Part shown: one piece after another, positions 1 through 9,251 of the stretch
How positions within the stretch are numbered: the stretch's first letter is position 1
Layout of the letters: each line of letters starts with the position of its first letter
Virus record (IMG/VR): IMGVR_UViG_3300046167_000694
Span: 1 to 45,619 of that record
Strand: one strand, 5' to 3'
DNA: 45,619 nt
Source of the DNA: a virus
Notes under the pieces: generated by a model
What the model was told of the DNA's origin: nothing
Database searches by the model: none
Seen by the model: only the letters and a program-made list of their open reading frames with translations
Translations under genes and position numbers: made by a program

Positions 1-234
1 TCGAGTGAACTGGCCTCCGCAGCGGACGAGGCCGTGCGCACGCTCCGCACCATCCAAGGCGACGAAGACGTGTCACCATCGGTTCGGGTCGCAGCTGCAC
101 GCGCCATCATCTCCACGGCTCTGGAGGTGCAGCGCGAAGCGGAGCGGAGCCAGACTGCAAACGAGTACAATATTGCCGATTTGGATCAACTGATAGCCAA
201 TCAGAGAAGTAAGCTGGGCGAGACTGAGCAATAG
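1..234 (+). CDS. C-terminal end of a small phage protein, possibly terminase small subunit
   Basis: The reading frame is open from the first base and ends at a stop at 232-234, so the start lies outside the window. The visible 77 residues are mostly helical. A stretch with the pattern T-L-R-x-I-x-x-D-x-x-x-x-P-S-V-R-V-x-A-A-R-A-I is followed by a charged helix ending in many Q, E and K residues. That pattern is reminiscent of the C-terminal part of helix-turn-helix proteins annotated as terminase small subunits, but the DNA-binding part is missing here. A GTG at 34 is in frame and could be a start, but it would leave only 66 residues. Function is a guess from pattern and phage context. Confidence 0.45.
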   Translation, partial: SSELASAADEAVRTLRTIQGDEDVSPSVRVAAARAIISTALEVQREAERSQTANEYNIADLDQLIANQRSKLGETEQ

Positions 235-504
235 CTTAATAAAGCACAACACTGTGAATGTTATGCAGCGCAAAGTTATGTTGACCCCTGCCCTCGCTGC
301 ACCAGCACAGTGGCCTGCCCGCTGCACAGCGCAGAGCTGGAGCACTGGCGCACTGCACAGGTAATGAAAGCGTCGCAAGGGCGCAGCGATTGGACCGACC
401 TTTTACAGGGGCGCAGCGCCGGCCCGACCCCCGCCCGCGTCGCCCCGCCGCCGACTGCCATTGTTATCTGACCCCCGTATAAAATTATTTTTGTCTAGCG
501 TTAG
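235..504. other. Non-coding GC-rich leader between the first gene and the fibre operon
   Basis: No convincing gene is visible on either strand for about 330 bases up to the fibre start at 565. The stretch is GC-rich from about 280 to 465 with many GCGCAGC-like words, then becomes abruptly AT-rich at 478-495, just before a promoter-like TTGACA at 505. A leader of this type could hold a packaging recognition site or a regulator-binding region. Nothing in the sequence proves either. Confidence 0.5.
376..418. repeat. Direct repeat pair of 13 bases, 30 bp apart
   Basis: CAAGGGCGCAGCG at 376-388 recurs with one change as CAGGGGCGCAGCG at 406-418. The 30 bp period is close to three helical turns, which would place two bound proteins on the same DNA face. 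The repeats lie upstream of the fibre-operon promoter. Confidence 0.5.
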
Positions 505-533
505 TTGACAACCTTATTCCTACTTGAGACTAT
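505..533 (+). promoter_or_regulatory. Candidate sigma70-type promoter for the fibre operon
   Basis: A perfect TTGACA is at 505-510, then a 17-base spacer and GACTAT at 528-533, which matches three of six -10 positions. The TTG of this box is also an in-frame possible start codon of the downstream gene. The promoter reading is preferred because a GTG start lies at 565, about 30 bases after the -10 box. Confidence 0.4.
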
Positions 534-564
534 CGCGCGAACGCTACGCGCGCGAGACGCTACT

Positions 565-3500
565 GTGACAAAAAAATACGAGCCTAAGAACCAGTACAAG
601 CTACAGAGCGACCTCCCAGCGAGCGGCGGCAAGCTAGATGCCGAGTTTTCTGAAATTTCCGACTCAACGGACAAGATCGAAAAGTGGATTAAGCGGTCAG
701 ACCTAGATCAAGACACGGGCCGGCTGAAGGCTCACAAGGTCAATCATCACAATCTCAATCCGGATTTACTTCAGTATTTACTCGATACGGCCAATGGTGA
801 CAGCGAGCAGAATCGCGATGATGCGTTGGCGGCGTCGGCCAGTGCTGACAGGAGTGCAAATGAATCGGCTAAGTATGCGAAGAGCGCTGAAACGGCGCGT
901 GCTGGTATCGAAGGTTCGGCGGCTCGCGCTGAGGAATCGGCTGATACTGCTGAGGTGGCAGCTCAGTCTGCGGTGGAGTCATCAAGTGAGTCTGTTTCGT
1001 CTGCGGTTGACGCGAATAATGCTGCGAATCACGCAGAGGGTAGTGCTAACGAAGCATGGTTGAGCGAGAAGCAATCGGCTGACTGGGCTGAGTATTTGGC
1101 TGGCCCTGTCCCCCTGGCAGACGGGAGTTATTTACCTAACGATGCGCCGGAGTCGGTTCAGTCTGGATATTTTTCGGCCCGCTGGTGGGCAGCTCAGGCT
1201 CAGAAAATTGTTGATGAGGGTGGATCGTGGTGGCTGGGCAATCATGCGGGTCCGCCTAACGTTGATCCCCCTGCTGAAGAAGGGAATATTTACTGGGACA
1301 CGATCACGGAGACGTTCTGGATATTTGTTGACGGTGGTTGGCACGAGATAGGCCGTGCGAATGCGACGTTAGCTGATGAGCCGCCAAAGAATCCCTACAT
1401 AGGTGACATTTGGATGGACTCGGGGACCACGGCTGAAGAGTATACGTGGACGGGTCACGAGTGGGTGTCGATGACGGGCGGCGTGAGTATTGCTGATGAC
1501 TATGACGTACCGCCTAACGGTGAGTTGCATGGTGGTCGCAAGGGTGGCAATGGTCTGCTGGAATGGCACCGACTGCACACGGGCAATATTCCGGCTGACG
1601 GAGACTTGGATGGGTTAGGTGGTGATGCGTCGTTGACGACCCAGAAGCCGATCAATCAATTTTTGCAATCCGGTATACAGGCGAATGAGGTTCGGATTGA
1701 GTCGTTGGAGAATGCGCCGGAGTATGAGTTTGACACGACGCAGCTTGAGGCTGACATAAATAATCTTGAGGTTCGGGTTGAGCAGAATGAGTCTGACATT
1801 GACCTCAACCGGCAGCTCACTGAAGCGAACAAAGCGGACATTGAGGCGGAGGTCATTGCTCGCATACAGGGTGACGTAGACCTTGGTATTCGGATTGATG
1901 GCTTAGAGGATAAATTCTACGAGGATGAGGATATTCGTCAGTTATTGGCTGACGAGATCGTGGCGCGTGAGAACGGCGACATTGCCTTGGCGGGTCAGAT
2001 ACAGAAAGAGATAGCGGATCGGGTTGCGGCTGACAAGCACTTGCAAGATCAGATTGACGAGTTGCAGCCGGATAACAAGGACTATGTTGAGAAGCCGGCT
2101 GATGGTGACGACTGGTTGGTGTATCGCCAGAAAGGTGGTGCGGGTGAGTGGGCTACCGCGACGACGGACTTGATTGCGACAAACGGTGATGCGGTATTCC
2201 GCAGTGCTGACGGTCGGTTCAAGTCTCGGGGTGACTTGCCGGACCTTGCGAACCAGATGGAGGTGAATCGGTTTTTCTGGGAGCAGTTGGAGCAGTTGCT
2301 TGCCGAGCCGGAGTTGCCTGTAGATCGGTTGCCTATTTATGCGGAGGATGAGCCGGAAGAGTATCCGCACACGGACCCCGCGAGTGAGCTTGAGCCGGAT
2401 GACCAGTGGTATCAGGTTACTGATCCGGACTTTAACTATGACGACCCGCAGCCAGATGACTTGGATTTGTATATCTGGACGTTGGTTGAGGACGACTACG
2501 AGTGGGTGTTGTGGGAAGCAGAGATACCCGAGGGTGTGGTTATCATCAAGGACGAGCTTCCGGATATGGAAGAGGACTCGGTAGGTAACGGGTCGCTGTG
2601 GTTTGATAACACGCAAGACACCATGCAGCTCTTTGTTTTCCACAGTGCGTCAGATGCTTGGATTCCTGTTGCGCCTCCGACGACGCTTGAGGGTCGGGTG
2701 TCTGAGGGTGAGGCACTGCAAGCGCAGATCGTTGCTCAGATAGAAAAGAGTTTGCAGGATCAATCCGCGATCGTTGCGCAGGTAGAAACGAGTCTCGACG
2801 ATCAAGCCAAGATTGCTGCCAAGGTTGAAGAGCTAAGTATTACCAAGGGTGCGGTGGCGCGTTACGTGGTGAAGGGTGTGAGCGTTGGCGTTGCGACGCG
2901 TAACGGTGAGTTGTTTTTAAATTCGCCGGTTGCTGCCGATGTGACGTACATAAGTTTCGCGCCGTTTGACGCTAACGGGAACGCCACCAAGCCGACTAAT
3001 CCGGATGACATTGTTGAATTTATTGAGTCGTCTGGCTTCAGGAATGCGGGTGACATTACGCGCTACAAGGCGATCAGTGGTGACTCTAATGCGCTGGTGG
3101 TTGAGTATTTATCGGGAATAAATGACTTTGAGGTAGATGAGGCTGAAGAAGTTTACGTCTACCCGCAAAATCAAGACCTTGCCTCTATTGAATATGTCGA
3201 TGACAGTCTTACATCAAAGCTAAATAACTCAGGCTCCAATCAATTACCCGATGACACTGACTGGAAGGTTAAGCAGGTCAACGCAGAAGGCAAAAACAAG
3301 ACGCTGATACACAGCGTTGGTGGTCAGCTTGGCGTCTACAACTTAAAAGAGCCTGTCGAGTCACATCACGCGGCCACTAAAGCTTATGTAGACGCACATA
3401 CTAGCGGCATCTCTGCATCTAGGCCCCCAGGGCTTAGGTTTATGTGCAGCATCGTTAATTTGCCGAATGGGTATTTCCAGTGGTGGGTAAAGGAAAGCAC

Positions 3501-3780
3501 GGGTAATCAGCACCTAGAGCTTTCCACCACAGATAGAGATGGCATCGCTTGGGGAACAAATACGCCGCGTGAGGATGTGAAGTACACCGATAAGCAAAGT
3601 TTCACTATCTGGGAAGTCTCAGGTGGTGGGTGGAAGATGAAGGTAACAGGCACTATCAGTCGGATTGATTTTCACCCCGACCACGCTCTTTGCTATGTCT
3701 CCAGCAAGACTGCACTGAATGGAGGCAACTTCGCTAATGGGTCTGGGCCTTACTTCATAACAATCTCAGGAATCTTCTGA
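565..3780 (+). CDS. Tail fibre / receptor-binding protein 1 (long coiled-coil fibre)
   Basis: This is a 1071-residue virion fibre. After a charged N-terminal segment comes an Ala/Ser/Glu-rich helical stretch (about residues 70-160) typical of trimeric fibre shafts. Next come modules of the type G-N-I-Y-W-D and G-D-I-W-M-D followed by an aromatic W-x-x-I/V motif. Long heptad-like coils (about 390-520) precede further acidic W-rich modules. Near the C-terminus, H-H-A-A-T-K-A-Y-V-D is the K-x-Y-V-D motif common in tail fibres, followed by a globular end that may bind the receptor. An in-frame TTG at 505 would add 20 Arg-rich residues but coincides with a promoter-like box, so GTG 565 is chosen. 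It is the first of four consecutive fibre genes. The role is inferred from composition and context. Confidence 0.75.
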   Translation: MTKKYEPKNQYKLQSDLPASGGKLDAEFSEISDSTDKIEKWIKRSDLDQDTGRLKAHKVNHHNLNPDLLQYLLDTANGDSEQNRDDALAASASADRSANESAKYAKSAETARAGIEGSAARAEESADTAEVAAQSAVESSSESVSSAVDANNAANHAEGSANEAWLSEKQSADWAEYLAGPVPLADGSYLPNDAPESVQSGYFSARWWAAQAQKIVDEGGSWWLGNHAGPPNVDPPAEEGNIYWDTITETFWIFVDGGWHEIGRANATLADEPPKNPYIGDIWMDSGTTAEEYTWTGHEWVSMTGGVSIADDYDVPPNGELHGGRKGGNGLLEWHRLHTGNIPADGDLDGLGGDASLTTQKPINQFLQSGIQANEVRIESLENAPEYEFDTTQLEADINNLEVRVEQNESDIDLNRQLTEANKADIEAEVIARIQGDVDLGIRIDGLEDKFYEDEDIRQLLADEIVARENGDIALAGQIQKEIADRVAADKHLQDQIDELQPDNKDYVEKPADGDDWLVYRQKGGAGEWATATTDLIATNGDAVFRSADGRFKSRGDLPDLANQMEVNRFFWEQLEQLLAEPELPVDRLPIYAEDEPEEYPHTDPASELEPDDQWYQVTDPDFNYDDPQPDDLDLYIWTLVEDDYEWVLWEAEIPEGVVIIKDELPDMEEDSVGNGSLWFDNTQDTMQLFVFHSASDAWIPVAPPTTLEGRVSEGEALQAQIVAQIEKSLQDQSAIVAQVETSLDDQAKIAAKVEELSITKGAVARYVVKGVSVGVATRNGELFLNSPVAADVTYISFAPFDANGNATKPTNPDDIVEFIESSGFRNAGDITRYKAISGDSNALVVEYLSGINDFEVDEAEEVYVYPQNQDLASIEYVDDSLTSKLNNSGSNQLPDDTDWKVKQVNAEGKNKTLIHSVGGQLGVYNLKEPVESHHAATKAYVDAHTSGISASRPPGLRFMCSIVNLPNGYFQWWVKESTGNQHLELSTTDRDGIAWGTNTPREDVKYTDKQSFTIWEVSGGGWKMKVTGTISRIDFHPDHALCYVSSKTALNGGNFANGSGPYFITISGIF

Positions 3781-3782
3781 TT

Positions 3783-5969
3783 ATGAGTTACGCATTTTAC
3801 AAAGACGCTAAAGATGGCGACACGGTAACGCTAGAGAATGGTGTTCGCTATGTGTACGAGGCAGATAAGCAGCGCTGGGTCACTAAAGAAATTGTAGATG
3901 CCAGTGCTTGCCCGAAATTTGAAGCTGTGTGTTTAGCGTATCCGGACCTTAAAAGCACTGTTGAGCAGGTAGTTATTACGTATTACCCCGATGCCCCTCA
4001 AGGCAGTTATACGGGCTGGAGTGAGATTAAGCTTTATAATTTCCCTGCTGAGTTAGACGCAAGCAAGAAGTGGATTTCCATTAACGGGAATCGTCACAAG
4101 TTTAAAAAGACAACGATGGTAGGTGGTAATCCCTTTTACGAGATGCACCATGACGAGGGCGACTTATCGCATTACGAGGGCCAGAATGTTGTTGTTCATA
4201 ACTGTGGTGATGACGAAAGGCTCGACAATAAAAACTTTGTCATGCAGCTCAGGGGTAACTTTGAGTTCGATGATGATGGCAAGGGGATTATTCCATTAGA
4301 GTCGTATTACAACCCTGATAGCGATCCCGATTCAGTCCCCGATCCCATTTCGGGATGGAGCAATTATTGCCAATACCCTGGCGTCTGGTTTTATGACTCA
4401 GATCGCAATAACGGCACCTACAAGCCCCAGACCATTACCCACCTACTCATTAACTCTGCCAGACTGAATGAGCGCAACAAGCCCGATGGCTCGGCTGTAG
4501 CGGGCTGGACTGACTTCGTACAGAATTTTGAGGTCGGCGATACGGTTCAGGTTAGGACGTTTGCAGCTCAGGGTTTTCACGGGACCAATGCGAGTGGAAG
4601 CGTCGATTTGGATTCCATAGCGGGCGCATACTTCAATAACCTGTGGCGCATTACGGAGCTAGTTGAGGTTGTAGATACCCTTGATGACTGGGGTACATGG
4701 GGTTACTACTGCTTCGCGGTTGAGAAAGTAGATGATGATCGCTTTTACGAGGAAAGTATTTGGGTTACTCCGGATGCCGATAGAAACGAGGGGTTTTACC
4801 CGTGCGAAGTTATCAACAATCCTATTGTTACTCAGGATGAGTTCACAAAACTTCAGAATGACATTATTGAGTTAGAGGAAGAGATTGACGCAATTGCACC
4901 GTCTGTAGAGCGCGGCACATGGAAATTCAATCTTGGTGGTGTTGTTGGAAGCAGGGGCCAGCTCACCATGTATGACGGGATGAACGGCACTGGTTCACCC
5001 ATTGGCTTGTTCAAGAGCGTCAAGTCAGTATGGCTTAACGAGCTAGACAACGATGGCACGCCTCATGGTTTTTCCAATGTAAACGCAGGCGACTTGATTG
5101 AGCTGTTTGTTCAGGGGGAAGCGGATTACGGCCTGTTCACTGTTGTTGAGGTGCATGATGAGAGTCAAGGCGCCGCTCAGTATTGGGTGATTGATGTTGA
5201 TTTTGTTAGGGCGCTGAATGCCGATTCAAAGACAGACAACGCAGACAATCTAAGGGTCAAGATTATCCAGCCGCCAAGTGCTGAGGGTGAGTCTGACGAC
5301 CGCTACTTGAATAATGGTGGTGAAACCACACTCAGATCTACGACAACCATATTGGCTGGCAGTGCTGGTAAGTGGATGAACTTCCAAGCCGCTGATGACA
5401 GTGGAACTGGCTTCTTCGTGTTTAGAGACCATACCGGCGATAATATCCTCCAAGTTCGAGGATCCGGAGAGGTACGGCTCAAAGAAGGCAGAATGCCGAC
5501 TCACATTGATGAGATCACCACCAAGAGGTATGTCGATAGCAAAGTCGGTGGCGGCAATAATCCCCTTATTAAGTACCCTATGACAGTCGCGTGGAAGAGT
5601 GGCGTCGAAGAAACCCACACGATGAAGGCTGAAAATCAATTGAGCAAATGGTCTAACAGTAGCTTTGGGGGCCATAGCGCAGAAGTATTCAAGAACTTAT
5701 TTCAATGGTTCCCTCCGGAAGAATATGAGTTTATCCCTGGCAATATAATTTGGTTTGAGAAGAAGGTTTCGGGCGGCAGGACTTGGGAAGTCCAGCCACC
5801 ACACGCCGTTTTAGCTTGGCATGCAACGAACGTTATTGAATTCACTTCTGTGAGACAGCACCTTCAGGGCCATTCTAGTTGGGCGGGTTTTGGAATCAAT
5901 GACTCACAGCCTGATCGTGACAATTTAGCCTATGAAGTCATCTTTCAGTGTTTTAGGAGGAGGGGGTAA
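3783..5969 (+). CDS. Tail fibre / receptor-binding protein 2
   Basis: This 728-residue protein starts two bases after the stop of fibre 1. The N-terminal part (about 1-370) is rich in aromatic and acidic residues and reads as beta-sandwich modules. A short coil near residue 360 introduces a second beta-rich domain. D-D-R-Y-L-N-N-G-G-E at about 505 is a typical fibre repeat start, and E-I-T-T-K-R-Y-V-D at about 580 is the K-x-Y-V-D motif also present in fibre 1. The C-terminal 145 residues are globular and differ from fibre 1, as expected for a receptor-binding tip. It probably assembles with or beside fibre 1. No enzyme motif (lyase, peptidase or glycosidase) was recognised. Confidence 0.7.
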   Translation: MSYAFYKDAKDGDTVTLENGVRYVYEADKQRWVTKEIVDASACPKFEAVCLAYPDLKSTVEQVVITYYPDAPQGSYTGWSEIKLYNFPAELDASKKWISINGNRHKFKKTTMVGGNPFYEMHHDEGDLSHYEGQNVVVHNCGDDERLDNKNFVMQLRGNFEFDDDGKGIIPLESYYNPDSDPDSVPDPISGWSNYCQYPGVWFYDSDRNNGTYKPQTITHLLINSARLNERNKPDGSAVAGWTDFVQNFEVGDTVQVRTFAAQGFHGTNASGSVDLDSIAGAYFNNLWRITELVEVVDTLDDWGTWGYYCFAVEKVDDDRFYEESIWVTPDADRNEGFYPCEVINNPIVTQDEFTKLQNDIIELEEEIDAIAPSVERGTWKFNLGGVVGSRGQLTMYDGMNGTGSPIGLFKSVKSVWLNELDNDGTPHGFSNVNAGDLIELFVQGEADYGLFTVVEVHDESQGAAQYWVIDVDFVRALNADSKTDNADNLRVKIIQPPSAEGESDDRYLNNGGETTLRSTTTILAGSAGKWMNFQAADDSGTGFFVFRDHTGDNILQVRGSGEVRLKEGRMPTHIDEITTKRYVDSKVGGGNNPLIKYPMTVAWKSGVEETHTMKAENQLSKWSNSSFGGHSAEVFKNLFQWFPPEEYEFIPGNIIWFEKKVSGGRTWEVQPPHAVLAWHATNVIEFTSVRQHLQGHSSWAGFGINDSQPDRDNLAYEVIFQCFRRRG

Positions 5970-6526
5970 TGAGATTTCCCGAGTTCAAAAACGACGGTGA
6001 CCTATTTAATTACAGGGGTCGCGTATTTCGTTGGATTGAAAAGCCTTCATTTGAAGGTGGTGGCATGTGGTGCAGCGAAGGCTCCAGCCATGCCAATGAC
6101 ACGACTATTGAGCAAAGCCCGCTTTGGAAGGACGTTGTAGAAAAGCCCGACCCCATTATGGATCTGGGTTGGGATTGGAACATTGAAGGTCAAGAGGTAA
6201 CCATCCGGACTAGGCGCCTAGGTGAAAAGCCTTGGAATTTAGAAAACGGCGAGCTTGGCGTTGATCTGCAAGAGCGCAAGCTTTACATGGGCGTTATCAA
6301 CGGTTACGTGCCGATTGGTGGTGGCAATAGTGGTGGCGGTGACGGTCACGCCAATCCAGTCCATATATCTGATTACCCACCTAACCCTGCGGATACATTT
6401 GAAGGTGACCTCTGGTATTGCACGGGTACTAACGAGGGGCTGTACCTCTTCGATGGCTCTATCTGGTTTTCTACTGAGGTGTTTCCAGATCACGTTGCTC
6501 ACCATCCCAAGTTTCTTCAGGAGTAG
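5969..6526 (+). CDS. Small fibre-associated virion protein
   Basis: This 185-residue protein starts in a TAATG overlap with fibre 2, so the two are translationally coupled. A Trp-rich N-terminal region is followed by a Gly-rich linker (about 132-142, G-G-G-N-S-G-G-G). A compact C-terminal module contains F-E-G-D-L-W-Y and a Y-L-F-D-G-S-I-W motif. The same G-D-L-W / D-G-x-W signature occurs in fibre 1 at G-N-I-Y-W-D, so this looks like a detached fibre module, either a short accessory fibre or an adaptor. Function is inferred from composition and position only. Confidence 0.55.
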   Translation: MRFPEFKNDGDLFNYRGRVFRWIEKPSFEGGGMWCSEGSSHANDTTIEQSPLWKDVVEKPDPIMDLGWDWNIEGQEVTIRTRRLGEKPWNLENGELGVDLQERKLYMGVINGYVPIGGGNSGGGDGHANPVHISDYPPNPADTFEGDLWYCTGTNEGLYLFDGSIWFSTEVFPDHVAHHPKFLQE

Positions 6527-6529
6527 AGA

Positions 6530-7360
6530 ATGTATAACTTTCCAGCGAACCCATCTGTAGGACAGAGAGCGAATGGTCTTGAGTGGGACGGAGAAAAATG
6601 GATTGCGATATGGCCCACGCTTGATGACTCCAACTTTGTTTTAAAGAATGTTAATGAAGAGCAAATTGTTGCGGGACCATTAACCGCAGAGAGCTTTAAG
6701 GGCCGTGGCGAAGAGATTACGCACATTCTGACGGACCAGCTTGCCGATGTTAATTCTGAGAACGCGGTACGAGACGACCTATTAATTTTTAACGGCACCT
6801 TATGGGAAGCGACAAACTTTGCGTTCATTGAGACAAAGCTACAATTTCAGGGTGGCATTGACGTCACTGATTCATCTGAGTACCCAAGCGATATTGACGA
6901 TGGTGATCTGTACGTTGCCAACGATGATGGTGTTGTGGCGGCTGAGTGGATAGGCATTGCGGGAACGTCTGTTACTGCGGGTAACTTTGTCGGTTGGGCA
7001 GAAACGAAAGGTCGATGGTATTTGCTGGGCGACTTGGCATCCAGCGCGGTAACGGCGGTTGGTGCGGGAACGGGCATTGATGTTGATGACTCGGTAGCTG
7101 CCGTGCCGGTCGTGAGTATTGACCGAGCCGAGGTTGACACATGGTATGCGGACCTTGGTGACTTTAATGACTTGAAGGTTGATGTTTCAAATAACACGAA
7201 CGAGATAGCCGCTAACAAGCTAGAGATTGAAAACAACAAGTTAGAGATAGAAGCCAACGCGGAAAACATTGCAAACAATAAGCTAGAGATAGAAGCTAAC
7301 GCGGACAACATTAACGAGATTACAGGTCAACATTGGCGACATAGACCTTGGCAGTCTTGA
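6530..7360 (+). CDS. Tail fibre protein 3, N-terminal part (gene continues to 9251 after a frameshift)
   Basis: The protein opens with a short segment (P-S-V-G-Q-R) also seen in tail proteins and then carries module A, about 160 residues from A-G-P-L-T to V-D-T-W-Y. The module is repeated almost in parallel in the next segment. It ends in a tandem coiled-coil repeat, N-N-K-L-E-I-E-A-N-A-E-N-I-A, 14 residues per unit. The frame then runs into a Trp/Arg-rich tail and stops at 7360. From about 7328 the +1 frame continues the fibre naturally with N-I-G-D-I-D-L-G-S-L. Removing one base in GGTC at 7325-7328 gives one 906-residue protein over 6530-9251. Confidence 0.7.
   Translation: MYNFPANPSVGQRANGLEWDGEKWIAIWPTLDDSNFVLKNVNEEQIVAGPLTAESFKGRGEEITHILTDQLADVNSENAVRDDLLIFNGTLWEATNFAFIETKLQFQGGIDVTDSSEYPSDIDDGDLYVANDDGVVAAEWIGIAGTSVTAGNFVGWAETKGRWYLLGDLASSAVTAVGAGTGIDVDDSVAAVPVVSIDRAEVDTWYADLGDFNDLKVDVSNNTNEIAANKLEIENNKLEIEANAENIANNKLEIEANADNINEITGQHWRHRPWQS
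7232..7315 (+). repeat. Tandem 42-bp repeat (two copies) encoding a coiled-coil unit
   Basis: Units at 7232-7273 and 7274-7315 are near-identical and each encodes 14 residues of the pattern N-N-K-L-E-I-E-A-N-A-(E/D)-N-I. A degenerate third copy precedes them near 7212. The unit length fits two heptads of a trimeric fibre coil. Confidence 0.8.
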
Positions 7361-9251
7361 GGCTAATGTAGAGGCGAATCTTGAGGCGATAAACACGCTG
7401 GACGCTGATGCTGTTAAGAAGTCAGTGACGACAGTGCAAGCGATGGTTGGCGACTTAAAGGCGAAAAGCTTTGATGGCGATGGTTCTGAGTTAAGTGGAA
7501 TCACTACCGATCAGCTTGCCGATGTAAACAGTAAAGACGCGGACAAGGATCAATTTTTAATCTACAACGGCACTAACTGGGTTGCTGAAGATTTCCACAT
7601 TGATACAGAGCTGACCTTTGAGGGAGGCATAGACCTAACGGCTCCTTGTGCTGTGCCGTTGGTCAACGGTGCTTTGTATATCAACAACACGGATGGCGTC
7701 GCGCATAGCTCGTGGACTGGGATAGGTGGCAAGACTGTTCGCCCAGGGAACGCTGTTGGATATGGAGCTGTAAAAGCAAGCTGGTTTTTGTTAGGTGATA
7801 TATCCAGCGCCTCAGTGGTAGACGTTGAGGCTGGAGTAGGCATTGACGTTGATGACAGCAAGCCATCGGAGCCAGTTGTTAGCATTGATCGTGCTGAGGT
7901 CGATACGTGGTACGAGCCTAAATTCAACAAGCTATCGGCATTTAACAAAAACTTCGGCACGACTGCGGGAACGGTTAGCGAAGGCAATCACTTACACAGT
8001 CAATACCTCACAGGCTTCACTGAGACGGACCCGACTGTACCGGCACACGTAAAATCCATATCAACGGCAGACATTGCCAAGTGGAATACACCGGCACCGG
8101 CAGCTCCAGTTTCCTCAGTTAATGGCAAGACAGGCGCAGTTGTACTGGCGCACGGTGATGTAGGTGCAGCGCCGACTAGCCACACGCACAGTCAGTACCT
8201 GACCAGCTTCACTGAGTCGGACCCGACCGTACCTGCTCATGTTAAGAGCATATCCACCGCAGACATTGCGAAGTGGAACACACCAGCAGCAGGGGGTGGT
8301 GCGGTTGATTCAGTTAATGGTAAGACGGGTGTTGTTGTTCTTTCGCACACAGACGTAGGTGCAGCAGCGGCCAGTCACACCCACGCCTATTCGCCAACGA
8401 ACCACACGCACACCGAGTATGCGGCTAAGAGCCACACCCACACCGAGTATGCGGCTAAGAGCCACACCCACAGCAACTACCTTACAACGGTAGCGGCAGG
8501 TAACGGCACAAAGCTTACTGGTACGAACAAGATTGAAATGTCGGGTTCGTATACAGGCAACTTCACAGCTAGCGGAGCGATTACTGGCGCAACACTCAAG
8601 AACGCCAGTAACACAGCGGGCGATCAATTCACAGTCTCAGCCAACGGACACACCGTTGTTAAATCGGTTACTAGCCCAAGTAACCTAGCGGGTACACACG
8701 GGTGCACTAACTATGTTTTTAATAATGGATGGGGTGACACCCCTGGCAATGTGAAGGCAACGTCAACAATTGCAACCGGAAAGTATCATTGCGATTGGAC
8801 GCTGGCAGCTAACTTTTTTGCCGGACAAATCTCAATCATGGCAACAGGCGCAATCTCAGACTTTTACGCTTATTCAGTAAATACAAAGTCAACGGGCTTT
8901 TTTGAAGGCGCTGATCTGTACACGTATGAGAACAACGTAAAAGGCAAGCAAATCTCTTTCATGATGTTTGCGGGCATTCCTAGTAATAGCAGCGTAAGCC
9001 CAGCCAGCATTAACTTCGATCAGCAAAAATACGATCAGTACATGGCCGATATGGAAGCAGCGACCAAGCTGGAGTTTTGTGGCGGCGGTCACGATGATGT
9101 TTTTGCAGTGCCTAACGACAGCGGGTGTTTAACGATCACGACTCCCTACTACTCTGATTATGAATTCTGCATTCCTAATTTTAAAAACATGGTCAAGGCA
9201 AAGCGTTCAGAGTTGCCTTCGATATTGCTGCACAACGGCTTTAGGGCTTGA
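7326..9251 (+). CDS. Tail fibre protein 3, C-terminal part with HxH repeats
   Basis: This continues the fibre begun at 6530 in the +1 frame; the first ATG in this frame is 7425. It carries module B, a diverged copy of module A (T-D-Q-L-A-D-V-N-S, then G-I-D-V-D-D, then D-R-A-E-V-D-T-W-Y). Next are two copies of an F-T-E-T/S-D-P-T-V-P-A-H-V block with V-N-G-K-T-G. A series of H-x-H motifs (S-H-T-H, N-H-T-H, S-H-T-H) follows; in T4 gp37-type fibres such His pairs bind iron along the needle axis. A globular tip of about 250 residues ends the protein. The stop at 9249-9251 overlaps the next ATG. This is the best candidate for a host-range determinant in the window. Confidence 0.75.
   Translation, partial: VNIGDIDLGSLEANVEANLEAINTLDADAVKKSVTTVQAMVGDLKAKSFDGDGSELSGITTDQLADVNSKDADKDQFLIYNGTNWVAEDFHIDTELTFEGGIDLTAPCAVPLVNGALYINNTDGVAHSSWTGIGGKTVRPGNAVGYGAVKASWFLLGDISSASVVDVEAGVGIDVDDSKPSEPVVSIDRAEVDTWYEPKFNKLSAFNKNFGTTAGTVSEGNHLHSQYLTGFTETDPTVPAHVKSISTADIAKWNTPAPAAPVSSVNGKTGAVVLAHGDVGAAPTSHTHSQYLTSFTESDPTVPAHVKSISTADIAKWNTPAAGGGAVDSVNGKTGVVVLSHTDVGAAAASHTHAYSPTNHTHTEYAAKSHTHTEYAAKSHTHSNYLTTVAAGNGTKLTGTNKIEMSGSYTGNFTASGAITGATLKNASNTAGDQFTVSANGHTVVKSVTSPSNLAGTHGCTNYVFNNGWGDTPGNVKATSTIATGKYHCDWTLAANFFAGQISIMATGAISDFYAYSVNTKSTGFFEGADLYTYENNVKGKQISFMMFAGIPSNSSVSPASINFDQQKYDQYMADMEAATKLEFCGGGHDDVFAVPNDSGCLTITTPYYSDYEFCIPNFKNMVKAKRSELPSILLHNGFRA
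8411..8470 (+). repeat. Perfect 30-bp tandem duplication encoding H-T-H-T-E-Y-A-A-K-S
   Basis: 8411-8440 and 8441-8470 are identical. Each adds one HxH histidine pair to the fibre needle. Perfect identity in otherwise diverged repeats indicates a recent slippage or recombination event. Confidence 0.85.

Noticed and set aside
505-564. TTG at 505 as the start of fibre 1
   Set aside because: It coincides with a perfect -35 box, adds an Arg-rich shadow-like stretch, and GTG 565 is correctly placed downstream of the promoter.
6500-9251. Diversity-generating retroelement acting on the fibre tip
   Set aside because: No reverse transcriptase with a Y-x-D-D motif and no template/variable repeat pair was found; the repeats seen are structural fibre repeats.
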